Source: Pseudoxanthomonas beigongshangi (GTDB lineage: Bacteria; Pseudomonadota; Gammaproteobacteria; Xanthomonadales; Xanthomonadaceae). From it: DNA of 64,000 nt. The notes under the pieces are model-generated. The model saw only the letters and a list, made by a program, of their open reading frames with translations. It was not told where the DNA came from and did not search any database. The stretch covers positions 93,833-157,832 of the forward strand of contig NZ_JADHDV010000009.1 in the NCBI RefSeq assembly GCF_016820515.1, read 5' to 3'. The position numbers and the translations under genes were made by a program. Shown piece by piece: positions 42,860-50,391 of this stretch; position 1 is the stretch's first letter; every line of letters begins with the position of its first letter.

Positions 42860-43417
42860 TCAGGCCGGGGCGGTTTCCGCGCGCTGGCGATGGGCCGGGA
42901 TCACGGTGACGGTGCGGGCATCGTCGATCAGCTGCACTTCGCCGTCCTGGATCATCACGCTCAGGCGCATGCCGCGGGCGAACAGCGAGGTCAGCGCGTC
43001 CACGTCGGCGGCGGACAGGTCCAGCACGGTCAGGTTGCGCAGGCGCGCCAGCCCGGAGGCGTTCTTTTCCCACCACAGATCCGCCGCGCGGCCGCCGTAA
43101 TTGACCACCACCACGTCGCGGGCGCGTCCGCAGGCCCGGCGGATGCGCGATTCGTCCGGCTGGCCCAGGTCGATCCACAGCTCGACGTCGCCGGTGTAGT
43201 CGCGGCGCCACAGGTCCGGGTCCTCCTCGGTGCTCAGGCCGCGGCCGAATTCCAGCCGCTCGTCGGCGAACAGGGCGAACGCCAGCACCCGCACCATCAG
43301 CCGGGTATCGGTCTCGGAGGGGTGCTGGGCCAGGGTCAGCGGGTAGGAAGCGTAGTGGTGCCGGTCCATGTCGCTGATCTGGAGGTCGGCTTTGACGACG
43401 GTGGCCTTGAGCGCCAT
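42860..43417 (-). CDS. yaeQ: YaeQ-family protein
   Basis: 185 residues from the ATG at 43417 (MALKATVVKADLQISDMDRHHYASYPLTLAQHPSETDTRLMVRVLAFAL), the conserved YaeQ start; the tail has LSTEEDPDLWRRDYTGDVELWIDLGQPDESRIRRAC and the final RTVTVIPAHRQR. YaeQ has a restriction-endonuclease-like fold and was first noticed in E. coli through suppression of RfaH loss; its reaction is unknown. An alternative start at 43450 adds a Pro-rich leader and is less likely. Same transcript as the flavoprotein gene. Confidence 0.93.
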   Translation of the reverse strand: MALKATVVKADLQISDMDRHHYASYPLTLAQHPSETDTRLMVRVLAFALFADERLEFGRGLSTEEDPDLWRRDYTGDVELWIDLGQPDESRIRRACGRARDVVVVNYGGRAADLWWEKNASGLARLRNLTVLDLSAADVDALTSLFARGMRLSVMIQDGEVQLIDDARTVTVIPAHRQRAETAPA

Positions 43418-43731
43418 GGGCGGGCTGAACGGGTCGGAAGGGGGCGCCATGATACGGGTCCGGCGGCCGGATCCGGCCCCGAAAACCGTTGAAACCACCG
43501 AAACTGAAGAAAAAGGACCACCAAGCGTCGGAAACCTGTCGCTTTTGGTCCGCAGGCCCGGTAGAGTGCGCGAACTGTGCTTGCCAGGGTCACCGTGAAT
43601 CGTGAGCCTGATGCGGTAGATACATCTGCTACATCTTCCCGCTTTACCAACGCCTGCAAACTCAGTCTCGGTCCGGAACGTTCCGGCGCCGCGATTTTTC
43701 AACCCAAACCATGTTTCAGGAGTTAGTAAAG
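43418..43731. other. Leader region of the cold-shock gene and yaeQ promoter
   Basis: About 314 bp between divergent yaeQ and the cold-shock gene. Cold-shock genes usually have long structured 5' leaders, so much of it is probably transcribed. AGGAG at 43718-43722 lies 9 bases before ATG 43732. No consensus -35/-10 pair was found; a TAGAGT at 43562 is the best -10-like match. Confidence 0.5.
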
Positions 43732-43941
43732 ATGTCTGAGCGTCAGACCGGAACCGTCAAGTGGTTCAACGATGCCAAGGGCTTCGGCTTCATCACCCCG
43801 CAGAGCGGCCCGGACCTGTTCGTGCACTTCCGCGCGATCCAGGGCACCGGCTTCAAGTCGCTGAAGGAAGGCCAGGCGGTCACCTTCGTGGCGGTGCAGG
43901 GCCAGAAGGGCATGCAGGCCGACCAGGTGCAGCCGCTGTAA
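43732..43941 (+). CDS. cspA: Cold-shock DNA/RNA-binding protein
   Basis: 69-residue OB-fold RNA chaperone that melts mRNA structure. RNP1 is KGFGFITP and RNP2 is LFVHFRAI (family usually VFVHFSAI); the rest matches CspA-type proteins. Start is ATG 43732 because AGGAG stands 9 bases upstream; the frame is open to 43711 but that extension is not conserved. A strong terminator follows 29 bp after the stop. Could be a constitutive Csp rather than truly cold-induced; the long leader fits temperature control. Confidence 0.96.
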   Translation: MSERQTGTVKWFNDAKGFGFITPQSGPDLFVHFRAIQGTGFKSLKEGQAVTFVAVQGQKGMQADQVQPL

Positions 43942-43970
43942 TCCAGCGCTGACCTTCGCGTCAAAGCAGA

Positions 43971-44001
43971 AACGCCGGGGTGCGAACCCCGGCGTTTTTT
44001 T
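43971..44001 (+). terminator. Rho-independent terminator of the cold-shock gene
   Basis: Ten-bp stem AACGCCGGGG / CCCCGGCGTT around a TGCGAA loop, followed by a run of seven T (43995-44001). Textbook intrinsic terminator. Confidence 0.92.
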
Positions 44002-44096
44002 GTGCCCGCTGTTTGGGGGGCGCCGTGGGGATTCGGGCGAAGCTGGTTCGCGGAGATCCCGCAAGGAGAGCGGTTTGCAAAGACCCCGCTAGGAGC

Positions 44097-44166
44097 TCGC
44101 GGCGGGACGCCGCTCCTACCCACGCGGAACGCCAAGCCCCGCGGTAGGAGCGGCGTCCCGCCGCGA
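44097..44166. repeat. Inverted pair of REP family C
   Basis: A reverse unit TCGCGGCGGGACGCCGCTCC-TAC (44097-44119) and a forward unit GTAGGAGCGGCGTCCCGCCG-CGA (44144-44166) are exact reverse complements of each other, about 23 bp each, separated by 24 bp. They share the GTAG(G)AGCG lead with family B but have a different stem. Between the cold-shock terminator and the dbpA stop. Confidence 0.85.
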
Positions 44167-44205
44167 GCCCTTCCCGAATCCCCCGGCCAGCGTCCCGCTC
44201 GCGCC

Positions 44206-45585
44206 TCAGATCCGGCGCACCCGGAAGCTGCGGCCCTTGATCCGGCCGGCGTTGAGCCGGGCCAGCGCCTGCGCGGCCTTGCCGCGTTCGACCGCCACGT
44301 AGGAGCGGGTGGCGAAGATGGCGATCTTGCCGATGGACGCGGCCGGCAGGCCGGCGTCGCCGGTCAGCGCGCCGAGGATGTCGCCCGGGCGCAGCTTGTC
44401 GGTCTTGCCCGCATCAATCCGCAGCGTGCTCATCGCGGCGGAGGGCGCGCTACCGGCGCGTGGCGCTGGCGGCAGCGCGCGGTCCCAGCGCAGCGGTTGG
44501 CCCAACCGCTCCTCGATGGCCGCCGTGCGCGGCCGCTCGCGCGGGGTGGTCAGGCTGATCGCCAGGCCGTCGCGGCCGGCGCGGCCGGTGCGGCCGATGC
44601 GGTGGATGTAGGTGTCCACGTCGCTGGGCAGGTCGTAGTTGATCACCGCCGCCAGGTCGTCGATGTCCAGCCCGCGGGCGGCGACGTCGCTGGCGACCAG
44701 CACGTTGCAGCTGCGGTTGGCGAAGCGCACCAGTACTTCCTCGCGGTCACGCTGCTCCATCTCGCCGTGCAGGGCCAGCGCGGAGAAACCGAAATGCTGA
44801 AGCGAGACCGCAACCTCGTCGGTGTCCTTGCGGGTATTGCAGAACACCACCGCTGATTCCGGCCGCTCCGCCGCCAGCAGGCCGGCCAGGGCGATCTGCT
44901 TGCGCGCCGGCTCGACCTCGATGAAACGCTGCTCAATGCCGGTACGGGCGTCCTCCGGCGCGGCCACGGTGACTTCCAGCGGGTCGCGCAGGCTGGTGCG
45001 CGCCATCGTCCGGATGGCCTCGGGGAAGGTGGCCGAGAACAGCAGGCTCTGCCGGTCCGGCGGGGTCCTGCCGATGATTTCGCGGATCGGCTCCTCGAAG
45101 CCCATGTCCAGCATCCGATCCGCCTCGTCCAGCACCAGCGTGCGGATGCCGCCCAGGTGCAGGATCTTCTTGCGCATCAGTTCCTGCACCCGCCCGGGCG
45201 TGCCGACCACCACGTGCGGGTCGTGCGCCTCCAGCGAGGCGATCTGCGGACCCAGCGGCATGCCGCCGCACAGCAGGGTGACCTTGAGGTTCGGAATGCC
45301 GATCGCCAGCTTGCGGATCTGCTGGGCGACCTGGTCGGCCAGTTCGCGGGTCGGGCACAGCACCAGCGCCTGCGCGCGGACCAAGGCGGGATCGAGCCGT
45401 TGCAGCAGGCCCAGGCCGAACGCGGCGGTCTTGCCGCTGCCGGTCGGGGCCTGGGCGATCACGTCGCGGCCGGCCAGGATGGCGGGCAGGCTCTCGGCCT
45501 GCACGGGGGTCAGATGGGTGTAGCCCAGGGCCTCGACGCCGGGGCGCAGGCCGTCGAGGAGGGGCAGGGTGCTGAATTCGCTCAT
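44206..45585 (-). CDS. dbpA: ATP-dependent RNA helicase DbpA
   Basis: DEAD-box helicase of 50S ribosome assembly, specific for hairpin 92 of 23S rRNA. 459 residues: Q-motif in HLTPVQAESLPAIL, Walker A APTGSGKT (46-53), PTRELADQV, DEAD box VLDEADRMLDMGFEEPI, SAT motif LLFSATFPEAI, ARGLDIDDLA and HRIGRTGRAGRDGLAISL, plus the C-terminal RNA-recognition domain LRIDAGKTDKLRPGDILGALTGDAGLPAASIGKI that defines DbpA. Start MSEFSTLPLLDGL at 45585. Monocistronic. Confidence 0.97.
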   Translation of the reverse strand: MSEFSTLPLLDGLRPGVEALGYTHLTPVQAESLPAILAGRDVIAQAPTGSGKTAAFGLGLLQRLDPALVRAQALVLCPTRELADQVAQQIRKLAIGIPNLKVTLLCGGMPLGPQIASLEAHDPHVVVGTPGRVQELMRKKILHLGGIRTLVLDEADRMLDMGFEEPIREIIGRTPPDRQSLLFSATFPEAIRTMARTSLRDPLEVTVAAPEDARTGIEQRFIEVEPARKQIALAGLLAAERPESAVVFCNTRKDTDEVAVSLQHFGFSALALHGEMEQRDREEVLVRFANRSCNVLVASDVAARGLDIDDLAAVINYDLPSDVDTYIHRIGRTGRAGRDGLAISLTTPRERPRTAAIEERLGQPLRWDRALPPAPRAGSAPSAAMSTLRIDAGKTDKLRPGDILGALTGDAGLPAASIGKIAIFATRSYVAVERGKAAQALARLNAGRIKGRSFRVRRI

Positions 45586-45614
45586 GCGCCATGATCGCAC
45601 GGCGCGCGGCCGGA

Positions 45615-46061
45615 TCAGGACAACTGCGCGTCCATGTCCTCGAAATCGTCCTCGTCCAGCGCCAGGAAGGCCCAGAACGGCACTTCCTGCGCGGTCCAGA
45701 ACTGCGCGGCCTCGTCCAGCACGTCCAGCAGCGTGTCGAACACGCCCTCGTCGCGCTCGCGCAGCTCCGCGCCCTGATCCAGCAGCAGCACGTAGCCCGG
45801 CGCCGGCAGCCAGGACAGATCGCGCAGGTTGTCGGACAGCGCGTCCCAGTTGCGGCCGGTGCTGTCCGGGAAATCCAGTTGGGTCGCCAGCCGCAGCATC
45901 AGCGAGGCCTTGTTCTCGCAGCCGGACAGGTCCACCCGGCGCACGCCCAGCCCGGCGTCCCGGCCGGCGGCGCCCAGGGAATCCAGATCCTCGCTGGTGA
46001 CGAAGAACACGCCGGCCTGGCGCGCGTCGCCCAGGCCGAGGTCGAAACCGGAGTCGGTCAT
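45615..46061 (-). CDS. Barstar-family ribonuclease inhibitor
   Basis: 148 residues, acidic. The central part resembles the barnase inhibitor barstar: VRRVDLSGCENKASLMLRLATQLDFPDSTGRNWDALSDNLRDLSWL, with the WDAL(x)DNL motif, followed by a helical and strand segment. It binds and blocks the active site of barnase-type ribonucleases in the cytoplasm. The start codon overlaps the stop of the ribonuclease gene directly upstream, so enzyme and inhibitor are coupled. Longer than classical 90-residue barstar because of N- and C-terminal extensions. Confidence 0.93.
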   Translation of the reverse strand: MTDSGFDLGLGDARQAGVFFVTSEDLDSLGAAGRDAGLGVRRVDLSGCENKASLMLRLATQLDFPDSTGRNWDALSDNLRDLSWLPAPGYVLLLDQGAELRERDEGVFDTLLDVLDEAAQFWTAQEVPFWAFLALDEDDFEDMDAQLS

Positions 46062-46642
46062 CGGTTCACCTGCGCGGGCACGTCGAAACGGCGGAAAGTC
46101 TCATAGTGATCATCCGTGTAGTAGTACTCCACCGGCGGCTGGCCGCCGGTGACGATGCGCCGCGCGCCGCGGTGATCCAGCCCCGGGGTGTCCACGGTGT
46201 ATTCGCGATAGTAGCCGCGTTGGCGCGCGGGCAGCCGACCCTCGCGATTTCCGAACACGCTGCCGTCCTGTCGGTTCGGGAACGGTCCGCCCCGCGCGAT
46301 CAGCGCCAGGGTCCGGTGCGCCTCCGGCGGCAGGAACGCCGGCAATCCGGCCTGGGCGTCGCCGGAGGCCGGCGCCGGGGACGCCGAAGGCGCCGGTGGT
46401 GGCGGCACCGCCGGCGCGGTGGCGGCCGCGTCCACCCGGGTCGATTCGATTGGTGGCAGCGGCAGTTCGGCGCGCGCGCCCGGCCCGCCGGCATCGGCGG
46501 CGATCGATGGCGGCGCCTCGCCGACCGCATCGTGGCGCGCGCGCTGCTGCTGCCAGAACCAGCCGGCGACCAGGAGCAGCAGGACAGTGATGATGATGGC
46601 GGGCTTGCGGAACCCGGAACGATGGCGGGAACGGCGCGGCAT
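46058..46642 (-). CDS. Membrane-anchored ribonuclease, barnase/RNase Sa type
   Basis: 194 residues: basic N-terminus, one transmembrane helix (about 15-29), a Pro/Ala-rich linker (about 40-100), then an RNase Sa-like domain (about 103-190). The core matches RNase Sa closely: PPEAHRTLALIARGGPFPNR, GYYREYTVDTPG with the catalytic E147, RGARRIVTGG with R161/R162, and DDHYETF with the catalytic H179. So it should cut RNA after guanosine outside the cytoplasm while staying membrane-tethered; the RNase Sa cysteines are absent. ATG 46642 preferred; a GTG 9 bp earlier exists. Coupled to barstar by a 4-bp overlap. Confidence 0.93.
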   Translation of the reverse strand: MPRRSRHRSGFRKPAIIITVLLLLVAGWFWQQQRARHDAVGEAPPSIAADAGGPGARAELPLPPIESTRVDAAATAPAVPPPPAPSASPAPASGDAQAGLPAFLPPEAHRTLALIARGGPFPNRQDGSVFGNREGRLPARQRGYYREYTVDTPGLDHRGARRIVTGGQPPVEYYYTDDHYETFRRFDVPAQVNR

Positions 46643-46647
46643 GACGA

Positions 46648-47667
46648 TCACTCCGCCAGGAAGCGGCCGCAGCCGCGATAGGTCTTGTCGCCCACCGTCA
46701 GTTCGGCGGTGGCGGGGAAGTCCTGTCCGCTCATGTCGTCCTGGCAGGCCTTGCGCGTGGCGACCAGGGCGACGTCGACGCCATCGGCGGTGCGGCCACG
46801 GAATCCGTTCGCGGTGGCCTCGGCGGAGGCGACATCGAGCTTGCGTTCGCCGTAGTCCAGTTCCGCATGCAGCGACGGCGCCTTGCCGGCGCCGACTTCG
46901 ACCAGCCAGCCCGGCTCGTTGCCGACCGCGCGGAAGGCGACGCCGCGCTCGCGCGCCGCATCCCACGGCGATGCCGTCTCGGTCTGGCTGCAATCCAGCT
47001 TGTCCTTGCCGGCCAGGGTCAGCATGCCTTCGCGGCCCTTGGTCCAGAACTCGTTGCCTGCGTTGTCGGCATAGCGCGCGCCGGAGGCGGACACCGCATG
47101 CGGCAGCACCAGCGGCTTGCCGTCCACGTCCAGGGTGACGTTGTCGGCCGCACCGTTGTCGAAGGTCGCGGCGATGCGCTGGTCGCCGCACTGCCACTGG
47201 GTCTTCAGCGGCGCGGCGGACGCCGGTTCCGCGGCCACCCGGATCATCGACAGGTTGGCCGGCTGGCCGCTGCCGGGCACCACGCTCGTGCGGGTGTCGG
47301 TGACGAACCAGAGCTTGCCGCCGGCGTCGCGCAGGCTGGCATGCAGGCCGTAGCTGCCGTTGGGCCGCAGCTTGCTAGCGTCGTAGGGCAGTTCGAAAGC
47401 GAACGGCGGGCCTTTGGCATCCTTGATCTCGGCGCTGGCGATGATCGCCGTCGGCGTGTCGGCCAACTGGTTGTCGATCAACTGCACGGTCAGCACCGCG
47501 CCCGGCGGTGGCGCGATCCGTTCGCGATAGCGGGCCGCGCCGGTGATGGTGGCCGCCGCCGCAGGGGCCGTCGCGGCGGGCGTGGCGGGAGCATCGCCCG
47601 CCGGCTTCGGCTGGCAGGCGGCCAGGGCGAGCAGCAGGGCCGCGGGGAGCGCGAGACGGGAGACCAT
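46648..47667 (-). CDS. Lipoprotein with YbaY, lysozyme-inhibitor (MliC-like) and COG3650-like domains
   Basis: 339 residues. Lipoprotein signal LLLALAAC (Cys 18). Three periplasmic segments: a YbaY-like domain (about 40-145, GAVLTVQLIDNQLADTPTAIIASAEIKDAKGPPFAFELPYD); an MliC/PliC-like domain (about 160-226, QWQCGDQRIAATFDNGAADNVTL ... YADNAGNEFWTKGREGML) that in relatives inhibits C-type lysozymes; and a COG3650-like tail (FRAVGNEPGWLVEVG ... DKTYRGCGRFL). Domain names are from remembered patterns. The ribonuclease gene starts 5 bp after its stop, making a lipoprotein-ribonuclease-barstar operon. Confidence 0.85.
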   Translation of the reverse strand: MVSRLALPAALLLALAACQPKPAGDAPATPAATAPAAAATITGAARYRERIAPPPGAVLTVQLIDNQLADTPTAIIASAEIKDAKGPPFAFELPYDASKLRPNGSYGLHASLRDAGGKLWFVTDTRTSVVPGSGQPANLSMIRVAAEPASAAPLKTQWQCGDQRIAATFDNGAADNVTLDVDGKPLVLPHAVSASGARYADNAGNEFWTKGREGMLTLAGKDKLDCSQTETASPWDAARERGVAFRAVGNEPGWLVEVGAGKAPSLHAELDYGERKLDVASAEATANGFRGRTADGVDVALVATRKACQDDMSGQDFPATAELTVGDKTYRGCGRFLAE

Positions 47668-47790
47668 GTCCTGTTCCTTCCTTTGATGAAACCGGCAGGA
47701 TAGTCGCGCGAAGCTTCACCCTCCGTGACGGACGCGCGCGAGGTGGCACCCGGCGCGCTAGAGTGGCGCCACGTCCCACGGAGCGATCCC

Positions 47791-48390
47791 ATGGCCCGGC
47801 ACGATCCCCGCATCGACGCCTACATCGCCAGGTCGGCCGAATTCGCGCAGCCGATCCTGGAGAAGCTGCGCGGAATCGTCCACGAGGCGTGCCCGCAGGT
47901 GGAGGAAACGATCAAGTGGGGCATGCCCACTTTCGTGTATGCCGGCGGCATCCTGTGCGGGATGGCGGCGTTCAAGCAGCACGCCTCGTTCGGTTTCTGG
48001 AAGCATGCGCTGGTGGTCGGAGAAGGCGTGCCGCGCGACGGCATGGGCAGCTTCGGCAAGATGACCCGGCTGGCCGACATCCCGCCGAAGAAGCAACTGC
48101 TGCCATTGATCCGCAAGGCGATGAAGTTGAACGAGGAAGGCGTCAAGGCGGCGGGGCCGCGCAAGCAGGCGACGCCGCGTCCGGCGCCGCAACCGCCGGC
48201 GGATTTCCTCGCCGCGCTGAAGAAGCAACGCAAGGCGCTGTCCGCGTTCGAAGGCTTCAGTCCCAGCCAGCAGCGCGAATACGTGGAATGGGTGACCGAG
48301 GCCAAGCGCGAGGACACCCGCCAGCGTCGCATCGCCCAGTCGGTGGAGTGGCTGGTCGAGGGCAAGCCGCGCAACTGGAAGTACATGTGA
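47791..48390 (+). CDS. DUF1801/YdeI-type protein with OmdA-like C-terminus
   Basis: 199 residues. N-terminal DUF1801-like domain (about 10-120): AEFAQPILEKLRGIVHEACPQVEETIKWGMPTFVYAGGILCGMAAFKQHASFGFW, a fold implicated in iron-donor or small-molecule binding (YdhG/YdeI). The C-terminal segment (about 135-195, DFLAALKKQRKALSAFEGFSPSQQREYVEWVTEAKREDTRQRRI) matches the OmdA/bacteriocin-protection family. Both halves are of uncertain function. Start at ATG 47791, 8 bp after GGAG; an in-frame upstream ATG at 47725 gives a shorter-spaced leader and is less likely. Monocistronic. Confidence 0.85.
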   Translation: MARHDPRIDAYIARSAEFAQPILEKLRGIVHEACPQVEETIKWGMPTFVYAGGILCGMAAFKQHASFGFWKHALVVGEGVPRDGMGSFGKMTRLADIPPKKQLLPLIRKAMKLNEEGVKAAGPRKQATPRPAPQPPADFLAALKKQRKALSAFEGFSPSQQREYVEWVTEAKREDTRQRRIAQSVEWLVEGKPRNWKYM

Positions 48391-48524
48391 ACGCGCCATC
48401 GCCGGGGCGATAGGGCGCATCGAACACCGCCATCGGCGCTTCCGAATGGCCGCGTGACCGCAGCGGCGCTAGTATCGGACGCATGCCGGGCGCGCGTGCG
48501 CGCCCGTTCCGGAGCCCGCCGACC

Positions 48525-49406
48525 ATGAATCGCGTGCTGCAACCGCTGGCTTTCCGCCAGGCCAACGCCTGGCCGTACCTGGTCGCCACCGCGGCGATCG
48601 TGGCGGCGAGCCTGTGGACGCTGGCGGCGGCGCCCGCCGATGCGACGGGCGCGGCGGCCGGCTGGCGAGGCGGCGCCTTGTGCGCACTGGCCACCGCGCT
48701 GGGCGCGGTGCCGGTGCTGGTGGTGCGCGGCCTGCCGCAGCGGCTGGCCGACGGCCTGCTCGGTTTCGGCGCCGGGGTGATGCTGGCGGCAACGGCCTTT
48801 TCGCTGGTGCTGCCCGGACTGGAAGCGGCCGAACGCATCGGCTACGGACGCTGGGGCGCGGCGGCACTCATCAGCGGCGGCCTGCTGCTGGGCGCGCTGG
48901 CACTGCTGGGACTGGACCGGGTGCTGGTGGACGAACCGGTCGAAGCGCATCCCGACACGCCGCTGGTGCCGGCGCGCGTGCTGGTGTTCGTGTTCGCGAT
49001 CCTGCTGCACAACGTGCCCGAGGGCATGGCGGTGGGCGTCGCGGCGGGTGGCCACCTGCCGGGCGCGGCGGGGCTGGCGATGGGCATCGCCCTGCAGGAC
49101 GTTCCGGAAGGACTGGTGGTGGCGCTGATCCTGGCCGGTGCCGGAATGGCGCGGGCCAAGGCGGTGTTCATCGGCGCGTTCTCGGGCGTGGTCGAACCGG
49201 CGGCGGCGGTGCTGAGCGCGTGGGCGGTGGGCATTTCCGCCGCATTGCTGCCGTGGGGTCTGGCCTTCGCCGCCGGCGCGATGCTGACCGCGGTCGCGCA
49301 CAGCGTCATTCCCGAATCCAACCGCCACGGACACGGCGGCTTCGCCACTCTGGGCCTGGCCATCGGCTTCTGCCTGATGATGGCGCTGGATACCGCGCTG
49401 GGCTGA
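48525..49406 (+). CDS. ZIP-family metal transporter
   Basis: 293-residue inner-membrane protein with about eight helices. The ZIP signature in helix 4 is LLHNVPEGMAVGVAAGG and in helix 5 ALQDVPEGLVVALILAG, each carrying histidine/glutamate metal ligands; the cytoplasmic loop between helices 3 and 4 is short and acidic (DEPVEAHPDTPL). It should import Zn2+ or another divalent ion. Resembles the GufA/ZupT branch. Start at 48525 gives MNRVLQPLAFR; the frame upstream to 48483 is Arg/Pro-rich and unlikely. Confidence 0.93.
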   Translation: MNRVLQPLAFRQANAWPYLVATAAIVAASLWTLAAAPADATGAAAGWRGGALCALATALGAVPVLVVRGLPQRLADGLLGFGAGVMLAATAFSLVLPGLEAAERIGYGRWGAAALISGGLLLGALALLGLDRVLVDEPVEAHPDTPLVPARVLVFVFAILLHNVPEGMAVGVAAGGHLPGAAGLAMGIALQDVPEGLVVALILAGAGMARAKAVFIGAFSGVVEPAAAVLSAWAVGISAALLPWGLAFAAGAMLTAVAHSVIPESNRHGHGGFATLGLAIGFCLMMALDTALG

Positions 49407-49464
49407 GGCTTGACCCGGCCCGCCGCAGCCCGCAGGCTCGCGGCACTTCCAATGGAGCCGGCGC

Positions 49465-50217
49465 ATGCGCGAACCCGTGACGATCCTGGGCAACTACCTG
49501 TCGCCCTACGTGCGCAAGGTGCTGGTCTGCCTGCAACTGAAGGGCATCGACTACCGGATCGACCCGTTCGCCCCCTTCATCGGCGACGAGACCTTCTCGC
49601 GATTGAGTCCGCTGCGGCGCATCCCCGTGTTGATCGACGGCGATTTCGTCCTCAACGACTCGACGGTCATTTGCGAATACCTGGAAGATCTGCAACCGAC
49701 CCCGTCGCTGTATCCCGCCGCGCCGCGCGACCGCGCCCGCGCGCGCTGGCTGGAGGAATTCGCCGACTCGCGGCTGGGCGAGGTGATCATCTGGCGGATG
49801 TTCTACCAGTTGGGCGTCAAGCGTTACCTGTTCAACGAGACCCCGGACGAGGAGGTCGTGCGCAAGGCGCGCGAGGAGGAACTGCCGGAGGCGCTGGATT
49901 ACCTGGAAGCGCAGTTGCCGGCCCAAGGCTTCCTGTTCGGCGAGGTCGGCGCGGCCGACATCGCCATCGCCGCGTTCTTCCGCAATGCCGCGTTCGTGCG
50001 CTACCAGATCGACGCCGCGCTCTGGCCGCGCACGGCCGCCTTCGTCGAACGCGCGCTGGCATTGCCGGCCTTCCGCGCGCTGGCCGCATTCGAGGAAAAG
50101 ACGCTGCGCACGCCGGTCGCGCAGCAGCGCGAAGTCCTGATCGAGCTGGGCGCGCCGGTCACCGCGAACACGTTGGGCAACATCGCCCCGCGACGCGGCA
50201 TCATGAAGGTCGAGTAG
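49465..50217 (+). CDS. Glutathione S-transferase family protein
   Basis: 250 residues. Thioredoxin-like half: VTILGNYLSPYVRKVLVCLQLKGIDYRIDPFAPFIGDETFSRLSPLRRIPVLIDGDFVLNDSTVICEYLED, with the S-P-Y-V active site region, cis-Pro in RIPVLID and the DSTVICEYL glutathione site. Helical C-terminal half with GEVGAADIAIAAFF. Catalytic serine S13 could serve as in zeta/beta-type enzymes. Not closely similar to the GST at 39602. Monocistronic; REP family A units follow. Confidence 0.93.
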   Translation: MREPVTILGNYLSPYVRKVLVCLQLKGIDYRIDPFAPFIGDETFSRLSPLRRIPVLIDGDFVLNDSTVICEYLEDLQPTPSLYPAAPRDRARARWLEEFADSRLGEVIIWRMFYQLGVKRYLFNETPDEEVVRKAREEELPEALDYLEAQLPAQGFLFGEVGAADIAIAAFFRNAAFVRYQIDAALWPRTAAFVERALALPAFRALAAFEEKTLRTPVAQQREVLIELGAPVTANTLGNIAPRRGIMKVE

Positions 50218-50241
50218 GGCGGCCGCGGGTTCCTGGCAAGG

Positions 50242-50295
50242 GCAGCCGAGCAAGCTCGGCTCTACGCATCGGTAGAGCGGAGCTTGCTCCGCTGC
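50242..50295. repeat. Inverted pair of REP family A
   Basis: Reverse unit GCAGCCGAGCAAGCTCGGCT-CTAC (50242-50265) and forward unit GTAGAGCGGAGCTTGCTCCG-CTGC (50272-50295), in the same dimer layout as 41449-41613, between convergent GST and M14 peptidase genes. Confidence 0.85.
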
Positions 50296-50391
50296 TTTGT
50301 TGTTCCTCGAACACGGACCCCGGCTTTGGCCGGGATGACGCGATGTGCATGGATTCCTGCGGGGCCATGAAGGCCGAAGCCCCTCAGACCA

